Source: an uncultured Collinsella sp.
Lineage (GTDB): Bacteria; Actinomycetota; Coriobacteriia; Coriobacteriales; Coriobacteriaceae
Assembly (NCBI GenBank): GCA_934654605.1
Contig: CAKUGH010000023.1
Location: 1-23,204, forward strand
DNA: 23,204 nucleotides
Direction of reading: 5' to 3'
Shown: piece after piece, positions 15,046 through 22,404 of the stretch
Layout: every line of letters starts with the position of its first letter
Position numbering within the stretch: the first letter of the stretch is position 1
Program-made: the position numbers and the translations under genes
Notes under the pieces: model-generated
Seen by the model: only the letters and a program-made list of their open reading frames with translations
Told to the model about the DNA's origin: nothing
Databases searched by the model: none

Positions 15046-15414
15046 CTAGAGCTCGTCTTGGGGAACGACGGCCGTAAGTTTTTCGTTTTCAAATACCGCA
15101 GCAAGTCCGTGTTCGGGGTCAAAGCGATAGTTGCACATGAGTGCCGCTTTGCGAACATCATCGCTTCGAAGCACCACGATGCTGGTCGGAATAACGTATC
15201 TAAAGATATTCGTAACGGGGCTCTCAATCTGATCGCCGTCTCTTTCGAGACAATAATCTTCGATCGCTTCCTTGCTGCCCTCAACGGTATCCCAGCTTGC
15301 AAGCAGGGCGTCCTTTGCTTCCTTTTGAATGTCGAGGACGTCTTGGTCCGAGTTGCACTCGTAATAGACGGGGAGCGAGAAATCCCTGCCCCATAGATTC
15401 ATGCTGTTAGTCAT
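15046..15414 (-). CDS. Probable immunity protein (DUF6985-like) for the upstream HNH nuclease
   Basis: The 122-residue soluble protein opens with NLWGRDFSLPVYYE and ends with ALMCNYRFDPEHGLAAVFEN and VVPQDEL. These two blocks recall small proteins found next to HNH toxins of polymorphic toxin systems and labelled DUF6985; I rely on memory for this. It would bind and block the nuclease encoded just upstream. Its ATG at 15414 overlaps the nuclease stop by 8 bases (ATGACTAA), typical of toxin-immunity pairs. An alternative start is ATG 15402. It is acidic, as expected for a nuclease inhibitor, and is the last gene of the operon before a strong terminator. GC in sampled lines is about 50%. Confidence 0.75.
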   Translation of the reverse strand: MTNSMNLWGRDFSLPVYYECNSDQDVLDIQKEAKDALLASWDTVEGSKEAIEDYCLERDGDQIESPVTNIFRYVIPTSIVVLRSDDVRKAALMCNYRFDPEHGLAAVFENEKLTAVVPQDEL

Positions 15415-16096
15415 CGAAGCCGCCAATCTGATTCAGAATGTTTTTGATTTCGCTTACGCCGCCGAGATGGCTGCACACCTTGTGAACCTCGGTCGGAACA
15501 AGAGAGCACGTCTTCATGTCATTGTGCTCGTGCCAGGTGTATCCATTTGCCTCGCGCCATTTCTTGACATCCTGGTGCGTCCAATCATCTTTGCTGTCGC
15601 GGTGCTCGAGGCTCCAGGCTTTTGCGCATTCAATGTCTGCTTTTTCATAGTTGCCGACAATGCGCTCGCCGTTTTCGCTGCTCAGCGAAAGCCTATGCTG
15701 GCTCATGCCTTGTATGGTTACTTTCGCTTCAGAGATAGGGTTGAAGTCAGGAATTCCATCCTTGTAATTGATACCCTCAAGACCTTTGTTTCGAAGAATC
15801 TCGCGGACCCTATCGACTGTGGGAACAAACATCGACTCCCCCCGATCGCCCGACCATTTGCCATTGGGATTCTCCATGGTCGGCGTATGGTCCAGCCGTT
15901 CCTCATAAGTAGAAGGGTAGTCACACGATTCCACCGAGGGTCTAATCAATTTGTCGGGATCGATGGATTCGTTACGGCCGGCATTTTTAACCTCTGCCTT
16001 GGTTTCCTTTGATTCGGGGCCAATGAGTTTATCGGGATTGAACCCAAGTTTATCGCCTGGCTTGGCTACGCCGTCTTTCATTTGCTTGAACTCCAT
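15407..16096 (-). CDS. HNH/Endo VII-fold nuclease, polymorphic-toxin type
   Basis: The 229-residue protein ends in a nuclease domain: KWSGDRGESMFVP (80-92), GLEGINYKDGIPDFNP (105-120), W172 with DVKKWREANGYTWHEH (176-191), LVPTEVHKVCSH (199-210) and LGG. The W-H-E triplet (188-190), His205 and His210 fit the WHH/LHH group of HNH/Endo VII toxins that cut DNA or RNA. The N-terminal 65 residues are hydrophilic with two copies of the motif [N/D]PDKLI[G/R]P (20-27 and 47-54). There is no signal peptide, LXG domain or Rhs repeat. Its ATG shares one base with the stop of the ATPase gene (TAATG), so it is translated in step with it. Sampled GC is 42-50%, the lowest in the window. A defence effector is the alternative role. 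Confidence 0.82.
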   Translation of the reverse strand: MEFKQMKDGVAKPGDKLGFNPDKLIGPESKETKAEVKNAGRNESIDPDKLIRPSVESCDYPSTYEERLDHTPTMENPNGKWSGDRGESMFVPTVDRVREILRNKGLEGINYKDGIPDFNPISEAKVTIQGMSQHRLSLSSENGERIVGNYEKADIECAKAWSLEHRDSKDDWTHQDVKKWREANGYTWHEHNDMKTCSLVPTEVHKVCSHLGGVSEIKNILNQIGGFDD

Positions 16097-19000
16097 TAGC
16101 TCACCTCGCTATTCTCGTTCCAGTTGTGCCAATCGGAATATGCTTGGGTATCTTGCATTTGCAGACACAAGACATCGGTCATGATGCCCTGGATGATGAC
16201 CTGCCTGGTGCGGCTGTCGATATCGCGGTCGATGGAGGACCTGAGTGCCGCGTCCGCCGCCATTGTCCATTGTTCGGCTTCATCGCTGCACTCGCGTTCG
16301 TCCTCGACCGATTTGGCAACGTTGGGAAACAGTGTGCTCATTATGGGTCCCAGCTTGGTCATGCGTGGTTCGGTGGGTGGGTTTTGAACGGTGTGCAGGA
16401 TCTTGACCTTTGTAGACGCGTCGATATGGAGACGATCGAGCCGCTCTCGAACGCTATGCAGCTCCGCCTTGGTTCCGATGCTGATTCCGTAGGCCAGCAT
16501 GCGCGCTACGGCAAGGGCATCATCGCTCTGGTTGCTTGCGACATTGTCGATGGGGCGGCTGTATGTAAAGTGCTCGCCATCCTCTGCTTTGGCGATCTTG
16601 CAGAGCACCGGCTCAACCCAATTGTTTTGGTAAATGGCCGCAACGCCCTTAGGCAAGCGTGCCAGCTCGACGATCTGTTGGTCGTTGAGGTTGGCAGCGC
16701 GACCGGCGAGCTCGCGGTCCGAAAGATCGGGCAGGCGATGGATGATCTTGGTATTTGTGTTGCGAATGGCTGCCATATCGAGAAGTCCGGGCGCCTGGTC
16801 GGCGATGATGAAGCCTTCGCCGTATGTACGCATCTCGGCGATGGCATTTGAGACCATCTCGACGCTCTTGCCTGTCAGGTCGCCGCTCTCCGGACCTTGG
16901 CTGCTCGACGATCGCTTAAGCAGGTTGTGCGCCTCTTCAAGCACGGTCAGATGGCGAAGCGGCTGGTTCATGCCCTTTTTCTCGGCCATGCGATGTTCTT
17001 GAAGTTTGAGTACAAGAAGACCCATGAGTAGGGATTTTGTTTCGGCGGAGCCAATGCGCGATAGATCGATGACCGTGTTGGCGTCAAAAAGCACGCTAGC
17101 ATCGACTTCGTTCGACGAAAGCATCATACCGTTGAGCCCGTTGGTGAGCGAGTTGAGACGCGTGAGCAGCGACCCCTTGTAGGCGCCCTTATTTTCGGCA
17201 TCGTACTCGCTGGAGTCGAGAATCTCGCGGACGTTGCGGGCAACATCTGCAAAGCAGGGAAAGAGATCGGCTCCATACGGGTTATCAGAAGCGGCAAGAT
17301 TCCATCCGCAGTCTTCGTATGATCTGGCGACAGCGTCTTTAAGGACGGCGGGCATGGCGGCGTACATGGGCCAGCAAACATTAAAGATCTCAACGAGTCG
17401 GTCGAGGTGCTCCAGCACATGGATGCCAGACGGGAAGCTAAAAGGATTGATGCGCAGGAGCGGCGTGAATTCTGGATTGGTTCCAAAGACATTTACGTCT
17501 TCGCGGCCTCCGTACACGTCCTTGTATTCGCCCTTGGCAGGTTCGATGACAAGAAAGTTGACCTGCTGATCGAGCGCCTGATCGAGGATGCGGCAGACGG
17601 TATTGGTCTTTCCTGCGCCGGTGCTGCCCGTAACAAAGGTGTGCGAGGCGAGCGAGTCTTTTGACAGGAACGTCCCAATGCGTTCCTCGCGATGCATATG
17701 GAAAACCTTGCCTATGCAAAGGCCTTGTTGGGGCTGCGTGCCATCGAACGTTGAGACATTGCGTCCAAAAGACGCACACTCGATAACGGGCAGCCCTGGG
17801 ACGGATTTCTTGGGAAAATTGAGCGAATAAGCCAGCTCCTTGCCCGATAGGGCGGCGGTTGCATCGACTGTTGCCGGATAGACCGAAAAGCTCGGATGTT
17901 GATCGAGCAGGGCGGGAGAGAGGGCAAAAACAGGATGGCGCAAATCGCGAAGGTAGGAGCAGATTGCCGCGGCGTCGGCGCTTTGCTCTCCAAGGTCTCC
18001 GCGCCAGAGGTTTACTGCAGCCTGAGACATATAGGACTCTTTGCCCTGGGTGAGGGCGAGGTAGGTGTGAGCAACGTTGTTTGCGACGTTGTGGTCTTCT
18101 GATAGCACGTAGGCGCAAAAGTCCCACATACCAAGCGCCGAGGCAAGGTCGTAGCGTTTCATCTGCAGCTCAAGGATTTCGAGTGCGTGTTGGATGGAGT
18201 AGTTCTTAAACGTCTGCGTGATGCCTTCGTCGGCGCCGATGGTAGCGGTGACCGTGCTTGAGCGCGCGAACGATCCACCAAAGTTGGCGCCAAGATTTAC
18301 GGCCTGCGAAACGCCAGAAGTTACGGACGCTCCCTTAGAGACGGCCTTGCCAACGCCGCTGGTAACGGCTTTGCCGAGCGAGTTGGATATGGCTTTGCCG
18401 GTAGATGAGCTTGTGCCTGTTGCCGTGGACGTGGAGTGCGACGAACTCTCCGTGTGACTTGCGGATACGACTAAGTTAACGCCTCCGCTCGAGGATTCAT
18501 TTCTGCCGTCGGTGACCGTATCCGTGATGCTTTCGGTCGATGTGGACGAGTCGGTTACGCTCTCGTTGCTCGATTCCGAGGTCGACTCGTTTGTCGAGTC
18601 CGTTTCGTTGTAGTTTTGAGCAACAGCCTGATTGCTCCCCACCTGCCTGCCGGCACTCACGCCTGCATTGATGCCAATCGTCGCGGACGATCCGATGGAG
18701 TCGTTTTGGTGGTAGGTATAGTTGGTCGTCCATGAGGCATAGGGCGTCAGCAGTGAGTGGAGTTCGGCGAGACGGAGCTTGCGCGATTCAATATCATGGA
18801 TTGGGGTTGCGAGCAGCACGATGGCGTAGTCTTCGCTCGGCCTGCCAGGCACAATGCCGTCAAGAACTTTCTCAATGGTTTGCGTGACGAACTTCTCGTT
18901 TTTTTCGGCCGGAATGTTCGAAACGGCGGCAACCGAAGACGAGCGCCGATTGTCTAGACACGGAATGGGGCCGCGGTTGGCGGGTCCCACTTCGGAACCG

Positions 19001-19527
19001 GGGAAGTTGCCCCTCAGGGCATCCGACATGCGCCGAGAAAAATTATCGGCGTCGATGTTGTCACGGGCATTGTCACTATTGGCGACTGCAAGGAATACCT
19101 CGGTGCTTGCGCTGGTTCGATTAAAAACCAGCGCAATGTTGCATTCTTCGTCAGAAAGAACGTCGTACACATTTACAAGCTTCTCGAGACTGTCTTCGTT
19201 GGGGTCGACGATCCACTTCGTGATATTCATGAAGCGGATGTTGTTGTCGGCGTTAAAGCCCGTGGGGTATTCGATAGAGGGGTCAATCGGCGCGTAAACA
19301 TTTCGCAGCTGTGGCAGATAGGCGTTGTGAAGCTCAACGGCGGCAGTTGCCAAGAGCCGATTGGTGAGCTCGACAGCTTGCTCGTCTGCCGGATTCGGCT
19401 TTTCTGACAAGTATGCTGTTCGCTTTTTGTCGACCTCATCGAGTTGGGAGCTGCTGAGTACCGAGACGGTTGCGACCGCGTTGCCGGCTTTATCGGCAGC
19501 GCGCATAATCGCGTTTTTGATGCCCAT
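16096..19527 (-). CDS. Large HerA/FtsK-superfamily (DUF87) ATPase with Ser/Thr-rich insert
   Basis: The 1143-residue product carries a C-terminal HerA-type motor: IGTFLSKDSLASHTFV leads into Walker A GSTGAGKT (634-641), then FLVIEPAKGEYKD (658-670), Walker B TVLEEAH (861-867), IIADQAPG (907-914, sensor Gln) and the arginine-containing KIIHRLPD (927-934). Such motors form hexamers that pump DNA or protein. The N-terminal half is unlike HerA: residues 1-260 form an unassigned region, and about 305-420 is a low-complexity Ser/Thr/Asn/Gly tract with alternating TES and SGVGKAVSKG-type repeats. No clear transmembrane helix or signal peptide is seen. The start is 9 bases after the stop of the GTPase gene, with AAGGAATAGG nearby as a modest ribosome site. 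The stop overlaps the nuclease start. Confidence 0.85.
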   Translation of the reverse strand: MGIKNAIMRAADKAGNAVATVSVLSSSQLDEVDKKRTAYLSEKPNPADEQAVELTNRLLATAAVELHNAYLPQLRNVYAPIDPSIEYPTGFNADNNIRFMNITKWIVDPNEDSLEKLVNVYDVLSDEECNIALVFNRTSASTEVFLAVANSDNARDNIDADNFSRRMSDALRGNFPGSEVGPANRGPIPCLDNRRSSSVAAVSNIPAEKNEKFVTQTIEKVLDGIVPGRPSEDYAIVLLATPIHDIESRKLRLAELHSLLTPYASWTTNYTYHQNDSIGSSATIGINAGVSAGRQVGSNQAVAQNYNETDSTNESTSESSNESVTDSSTSTESITDTVTDGRNESSSGGVNLVVSASHTESSSHSTSTATGTSSSTGKAISNSLGKAVTSGVGKAVSKGASVTSGVSQAVNLGANFGGSFARSSTVTATIGADEGITQTFKNYSIQHALEILELQMKRYDLASALGMWDFCAYVLSEDHNVANNVAHTYLALTQGKESYMSQAAVNLWRGDLGEQSADAAAICSYLRDLRHPVFALSPALLDQHPSFSVYPATVDATAALSGKELAYSLNFPKKSVPGLPVIECASFGRNVSTFDGTQPQQGLCIGKVFHMHREERIGTFLSKDSLASHTFVTGSTGAGKTNTVCRILDQALDQQVNFLVIEPAKGEYKDVYGGREDVNVFGTNPEFTPLLRINPFSFPSGIHVLEHLDRLVEIFNVCWPMYAAMPAVLKDAVARSYEDCGWNLAASDNPYGADLFPCFADVARNVREILDSSEYDAENKGAYKGSLLTRLNSLTNGLNGMMLSSNEVDASVLFDANTVIDLSRIGSAETKSLLMGLLVLKLQEHRMAEKKGMNQPLRHLTVLEEAHNLLKRSSSSQGPESGDLTGKSVEMVSNAIAEMRTYGEGFIIADQAPGLLDMAAIRNTNTKIIHRLPDLSDRELAGRAANLNDQQIVELARLPKGVAAIYQNNWVEPVLCKIAKAEDGEHFTYSRPIDNVASNQSDDALAVARMLAYGISIGTKAELHSVRERLDRLHIDASTKVKILHTVQNPPTEPRMTKLGPIMSTLFPNVAKSVEDERECSDEAEQWTMAADAALRSSIDRDIDSRTRQVIIQGIMTDVLCLQMQDTQAYSDWHNWNENSEVS

Positions 19528-19536
19528 GCGATCAGC

Positions 19537-22119
19537 CTATTCCTTCCAATTAATGACGCGCGCAATGTACTCTTTTCGATTATTGAGCGTCTCGAGTTTT
19601 GCCTCGAGAGCGTTGATCTCCGCGGTTTGCCTGTTGATGTCTTCGACATGGCCATGGAGCACCGGGTTGTAGTCGGTGATATTGCTCGTAATTTGGCCGA
19701 GCAGCTCGTTGAGCCATTCGGTAAAGCCGTAGGTATGCTCGCGCTCTGTTTCGGCGCGTGCTTCGCAGAAACACCGTGAGATTTCGCGGTTGAATTTGTC
19801 TTCGACTTTCCTGAGCAAAAGCTTGTCGGATTTAAAGATGACACGGTCCATGAGCTTCAGTTCGGTAAAGTCTGCCTTGCTGAAAATGGGGCCCTTTGTC
19901 TTATCGAGCGCGAGGCCACGATATTTAAGAATGATATCGCCGACCTCTTGGCGCTTCTCTTCGGAAAGAGGATTGTCGCTGCTGGTAGCGATGCGATAGA
20001 GGGCATCGCGGCTATGCTCCGCACAATCTTTCCAATAGCTTTGCGACAGCTCATCGATGGTCTGAGCTATTTGCTCGGTACATTCGTCATAGTGATTGAT
20101 GACCTCGTTAAAGAGCTGGTCGGCGGCATCTTTGTCGGCTGTTCTTTCGGCAGCCTTTGCGTCGGATCTTTTTTGGAGCGCATCGGTGATGTCATCACAA
20201 AGGCCTTTGCCAACCTCCGCTAGCCCAAATGTTGGTTGGGAGTCGACGTCCTTTTGCGTGTTGGCCGGGCTTCCTTTTATCGATTCGCCGAGCCTATTGA
20301 AAAAGTTAGGGGCGATTGAGTCAAACGCTTGCGCAGCTGCGTTCGACCGTTTTGAGTATTCGAGGCGCTCTCGCTTGTCTTCGGTAATAGCGCCTTGACG
20401 CGCCTGAAGCGTGTCAAGGTTGGTTTTCCACTGCTCGGCGGAAACGTTCCTGTCGATGGCGCCGGCATAGCTGGCCGAGGAGTCCAGCCTTGCATGCTCT
20501 CTGCAGTCTTCGAGCTGGTTGATGAGGTTGCGCTTATCCTCTTCGAGCTCGGCTTCTCGCTGCGCTTTCTTTTGTTCGAGGACGGTTTTCTTATCGGCAA
20601 TCTCTTCTTCGGTTATGCTGACAATTTCTTGTAGGAGCGATTCCGACCTGCTGCATTTGTTGTAGGCGGAGTACCGCTCGGCAAACAGCCGTATCTCGTT
20701 TTCGATACAAAAGAGTCCGCTGTTGGCAAGAAGGAGGTCCCTGCAAGCCTCGGATTCGCGGTTGGTTCTACGCGAGATCTGTCCCGGAAGGATGTCGTAG
20801 CGGTAGAGCGTTTTGTAGAAGCGGCTTGTCGGATCGGTGTATTTACGCTGCTGGTCTTCGAATTTTTCGGCATAGTTGTCGCTTATAAACTCGCTGGAGT
20901 TCTTTGAGCCTAGGCCGAGGATGGAAGAAACAAAGTAGATACCTTGACCATAGAGGCTGGATGGAATGGACTGACGCATGATGTCCGAGACTCGTTCGTC
21001 GTCGAACCCGCCTTTGGGAAGGTCGGCGGAATCGGCCTTGTTAACCACAATCATGGTAAAACGCTCGTCAATTGCGGGAATCTGCTCTATTTCGTTAGAG
21101 AGGTTCTTGTTGTCCTTCGTGTCGAGCGAGCTGTACTCCGCAACGAAAATGGGAAGGCCATTCGAGAGGCCCTCCATTGCCTGTTTGAGCACTCGGGCGT
21201 GATCGGCGTTGGAGTCGGAGTTTGAGCCCGGGGTGTCAAAGATGACAAACTCCCTGTCATGGGGCCACGGGTCGGTATCGCTAAAGGGGACTTCGATTCT
21301 GATCAGATCGGAGATGGTCCGGTCGTCTTCATCGGCATGGTATGAGTTAAGAACCTTGAGGGCACTGTTCATGTGGGAGGCCATGCCGGGCATGGAGTCG
21401 GCGACTTTGGCCGCGATCTTGTCGTATAGGGGCTCCCCCACAAGCTCTTTGTTTTCCATGAGGCCATCAAGGTCAAAGCGCAGCAAGAATCGCCTGTTGC
21501 CACAGGAGAATTGAACCATCGCGCGATCTCGGTCTTTTGAACGTTTGATTTGAAATATGCGGGCCGTTACAGGCTCGTCGCCGCTGGGAAGGATCTCCAT
21601 GCCAATGAGGGCGTTGATGAGCGTCGATTTGCCTGCACTATAGCTGCCGAGCACACACAGCGGGATGATGTCGCTCGAGACATCGGTGAACTTCCTAATT
21701 TGCTCAGAGACTTTTGTTCGCTCGGAGACTGCTTCGTCTACAAGCCCCTGGATTTCTCTGAAGACTTCGACAATTTCCGGCAAGACGTCACGGGCGTTTG
21801 ATAGATAGCGCTCGTCTCGTATGACCTCGTATGTGTTGGCACGTGGCCCTTCGGTGCAGATGGCGAGCAACTCCTGCCATTCGTCGTCTGCTCCTTCAAA
21901 ATGCAATTCAATTTTGTCGCCACCGCCAAACTCTTTGGCGAGGATGTCGATGATCTCTTCGGCCTTAAAGGGGAAGAAACCATTAACGATCTTCGTGCTA
22001 TGGAGCGCGCTATTGGGATTTGTAGATGTCGTTATTTCTTGCCAGCCGTTATCCCATCGGAAGAACCGAACAATTTCTTGATATGGATTGCTGACGATCT
22101 TGATTTTAATGTCTGCCAT
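19537..22119 (-). CDS. Dynamin-like large GTPase
   Basis: The 860-residue protein has a dynamin-type GTPase core: G1 GSYSAGKS (158-165), G2 Thr185 in EPVTAR, G3 DTPG (295-298) and G4 NKAD (360-363). It is preceded by a separate 95-residue N-terminal region (SNPYQEIVRFFRWDNGW, then GFFPFKAEEIIDIL and KIELHFEGADDEW) and followed by helical regions with a strong charged coiled coil (about 505-575) and another near the C-terminus (about 820-850). Bacterial dynamins reshape or tether membranes and some protect against phage damage. No transmembrane helix is evident. The ATG at 22119 has AAAGGTAG upstream. It is the first gene of the four-gene operon; no convincing promoter was found in the 120 bases before it. 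Confidence 0.88.
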   Translation of the reverse strand: MADIKIKIVSNPYQEIVRFFRWDNGWQEITTSTNPNSALHSTKIVNGFFPFKAEEIIDILAKEFGGGDKIELHFEGADDEWQELLAICTEGPRANTYEVIRDERYLSNARDVLPEIVEVFREIQGLVDEAVSERTKVSEQIRKFTDVSSDIIPLCVLGSYSAGKSTLINALIGMEILPSGDEPVTARIFQIKRSKDRDRAMVQFSCGNRRFLLRFDLDGLMENKELVGEPLYDKIAAKVADSMPGMASHMNSALKVLNSYHADEDDRTISDLIRIEVPFSDTDPWPHDREFVIFDTPGSNSDSNADHARVLKQAMEGLSNGLPIFVAEYSSLDTKDNKNLSNEIEQIPAIDERFTMIVVNKADSADLPKGGFDDERVSDIMRQSIPSSLYGQGIYFVSSILGLGSKNSSEFISDNYAEKFEDQQRKYTDPTSRFYKTLYRYDILPGQISRRTNRESEACRDLLLANSGLFCIENEIRLFAERYSAYNKCSRSESLLQEIVSITEEEIADKKTVLEQKKAQREAELEEDKRNLINQLEDCREHARLDSSASYAGAIDRNVSAEQWKTNLDTLQARQGAITEDKRERLEYSKRSNAAAQAFDSIAPNFFNRLGESIKGSPANTQKDVDSQPTFGLAEVGKGLCDDITDALQKRSDAKAAERTADKDAADQLFNEVINHYDECTEQIAQTIDELSQSYWKDCAEHSRDALYRIATSSDNPLSEEKRQEVGDIILKYRGLALDKTKGPIFSKADFTELKLMDRVIFKSDKLLLRKVEDKFNREISRCFCEARAETEREHTYGFTEWLNELLGQITSNITDYNPVLHGHVEDINRQTAEINALEAKLETLNNRKEYIARVINWKE

Positions 22120-22240
22120 CGTTCAACTACCTTTGTAGGTCAGGTGTGGGAATATGCTGCCTTCATCATAGGATAGCCACCCGTGCGGACACCTCTCTAT
22201 TCGCTCAGCGGCATCTCGGCAGTACCATTTATTTGGCAAG

Positions 22241-22297
22241 GTCCTCGTCATCACCGTGCTGTTCCCGGCCATACGCCGCGCAAAGCTCGTCGCCTAA
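22241..22297 (+). pseudogene. Remnant of the 3' end of an MFS gene
   Basis: Nineteen codons reading VLVITVLFPAIRRAKLVA and a TAA stop match the end of the MFS gene at 14844-14900 (VILAITVLFPAIRRAKPVA-type tail). No start, ribosome site or further MFS sequence precedes it: homology stops abruptly at 22241. Several of the differences are silent third-position changes, so the copy comes from a diverged homologue or an old duplication. Confidence 0.8.
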
Positions 22298-22327
22298 TCA
22301 CAACCTAGGAGAAGGTCGGGTAGCTAA
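22242..22327 (+). repeat. Direct repeat flanking the island, right copy
   Basis: This segment pairs with 14845-14930 (72 of 86 identical by hand count, no gaps) in the same orientation. It lies between the first gene of the island operon and the GH13 gene and marks the right boundary of the inserted block. Confidence 0.85.
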
Positions 22328-22352
22328 AACAGTCCCGTCCCAAATTAGCCAC
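22319..22352. repeat. REP-like hairpin, loop-inverted relative of 14922-14956
   Basis: GGTAGCTAA (22319-22327) and TTAGCCAC (22345-22352) form a stem with one mismatch around a 17-base loop. The loop matches the reverse complement of the left copy's loop at 15 of 17 positions, while the flanking MFS tail is in direct orientation. Confidence 0.6.
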
Positions 22353-22404
22353 TCTGCCGGGCATACAATGGATGTCGTTGTGTTGAGCTTACCGGGAGGT
22401 TGCT

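Noticed and set aside
15046..22119. Island as a type IV or type VII secretion locus because of the FtsK/HerA ATPase
   Set aside because: No WXG100, LXG, VirB or relaxase genes are present, and the ATPase has a single motor domain with an unusual N-terminal half.
15046..22119. Island as an integrated phage or integrative element with att sites
   Set aside because: There is no integrase, no tRNA gene at either end and the flanking repeats are diverged gene tails rather than exact att cores.
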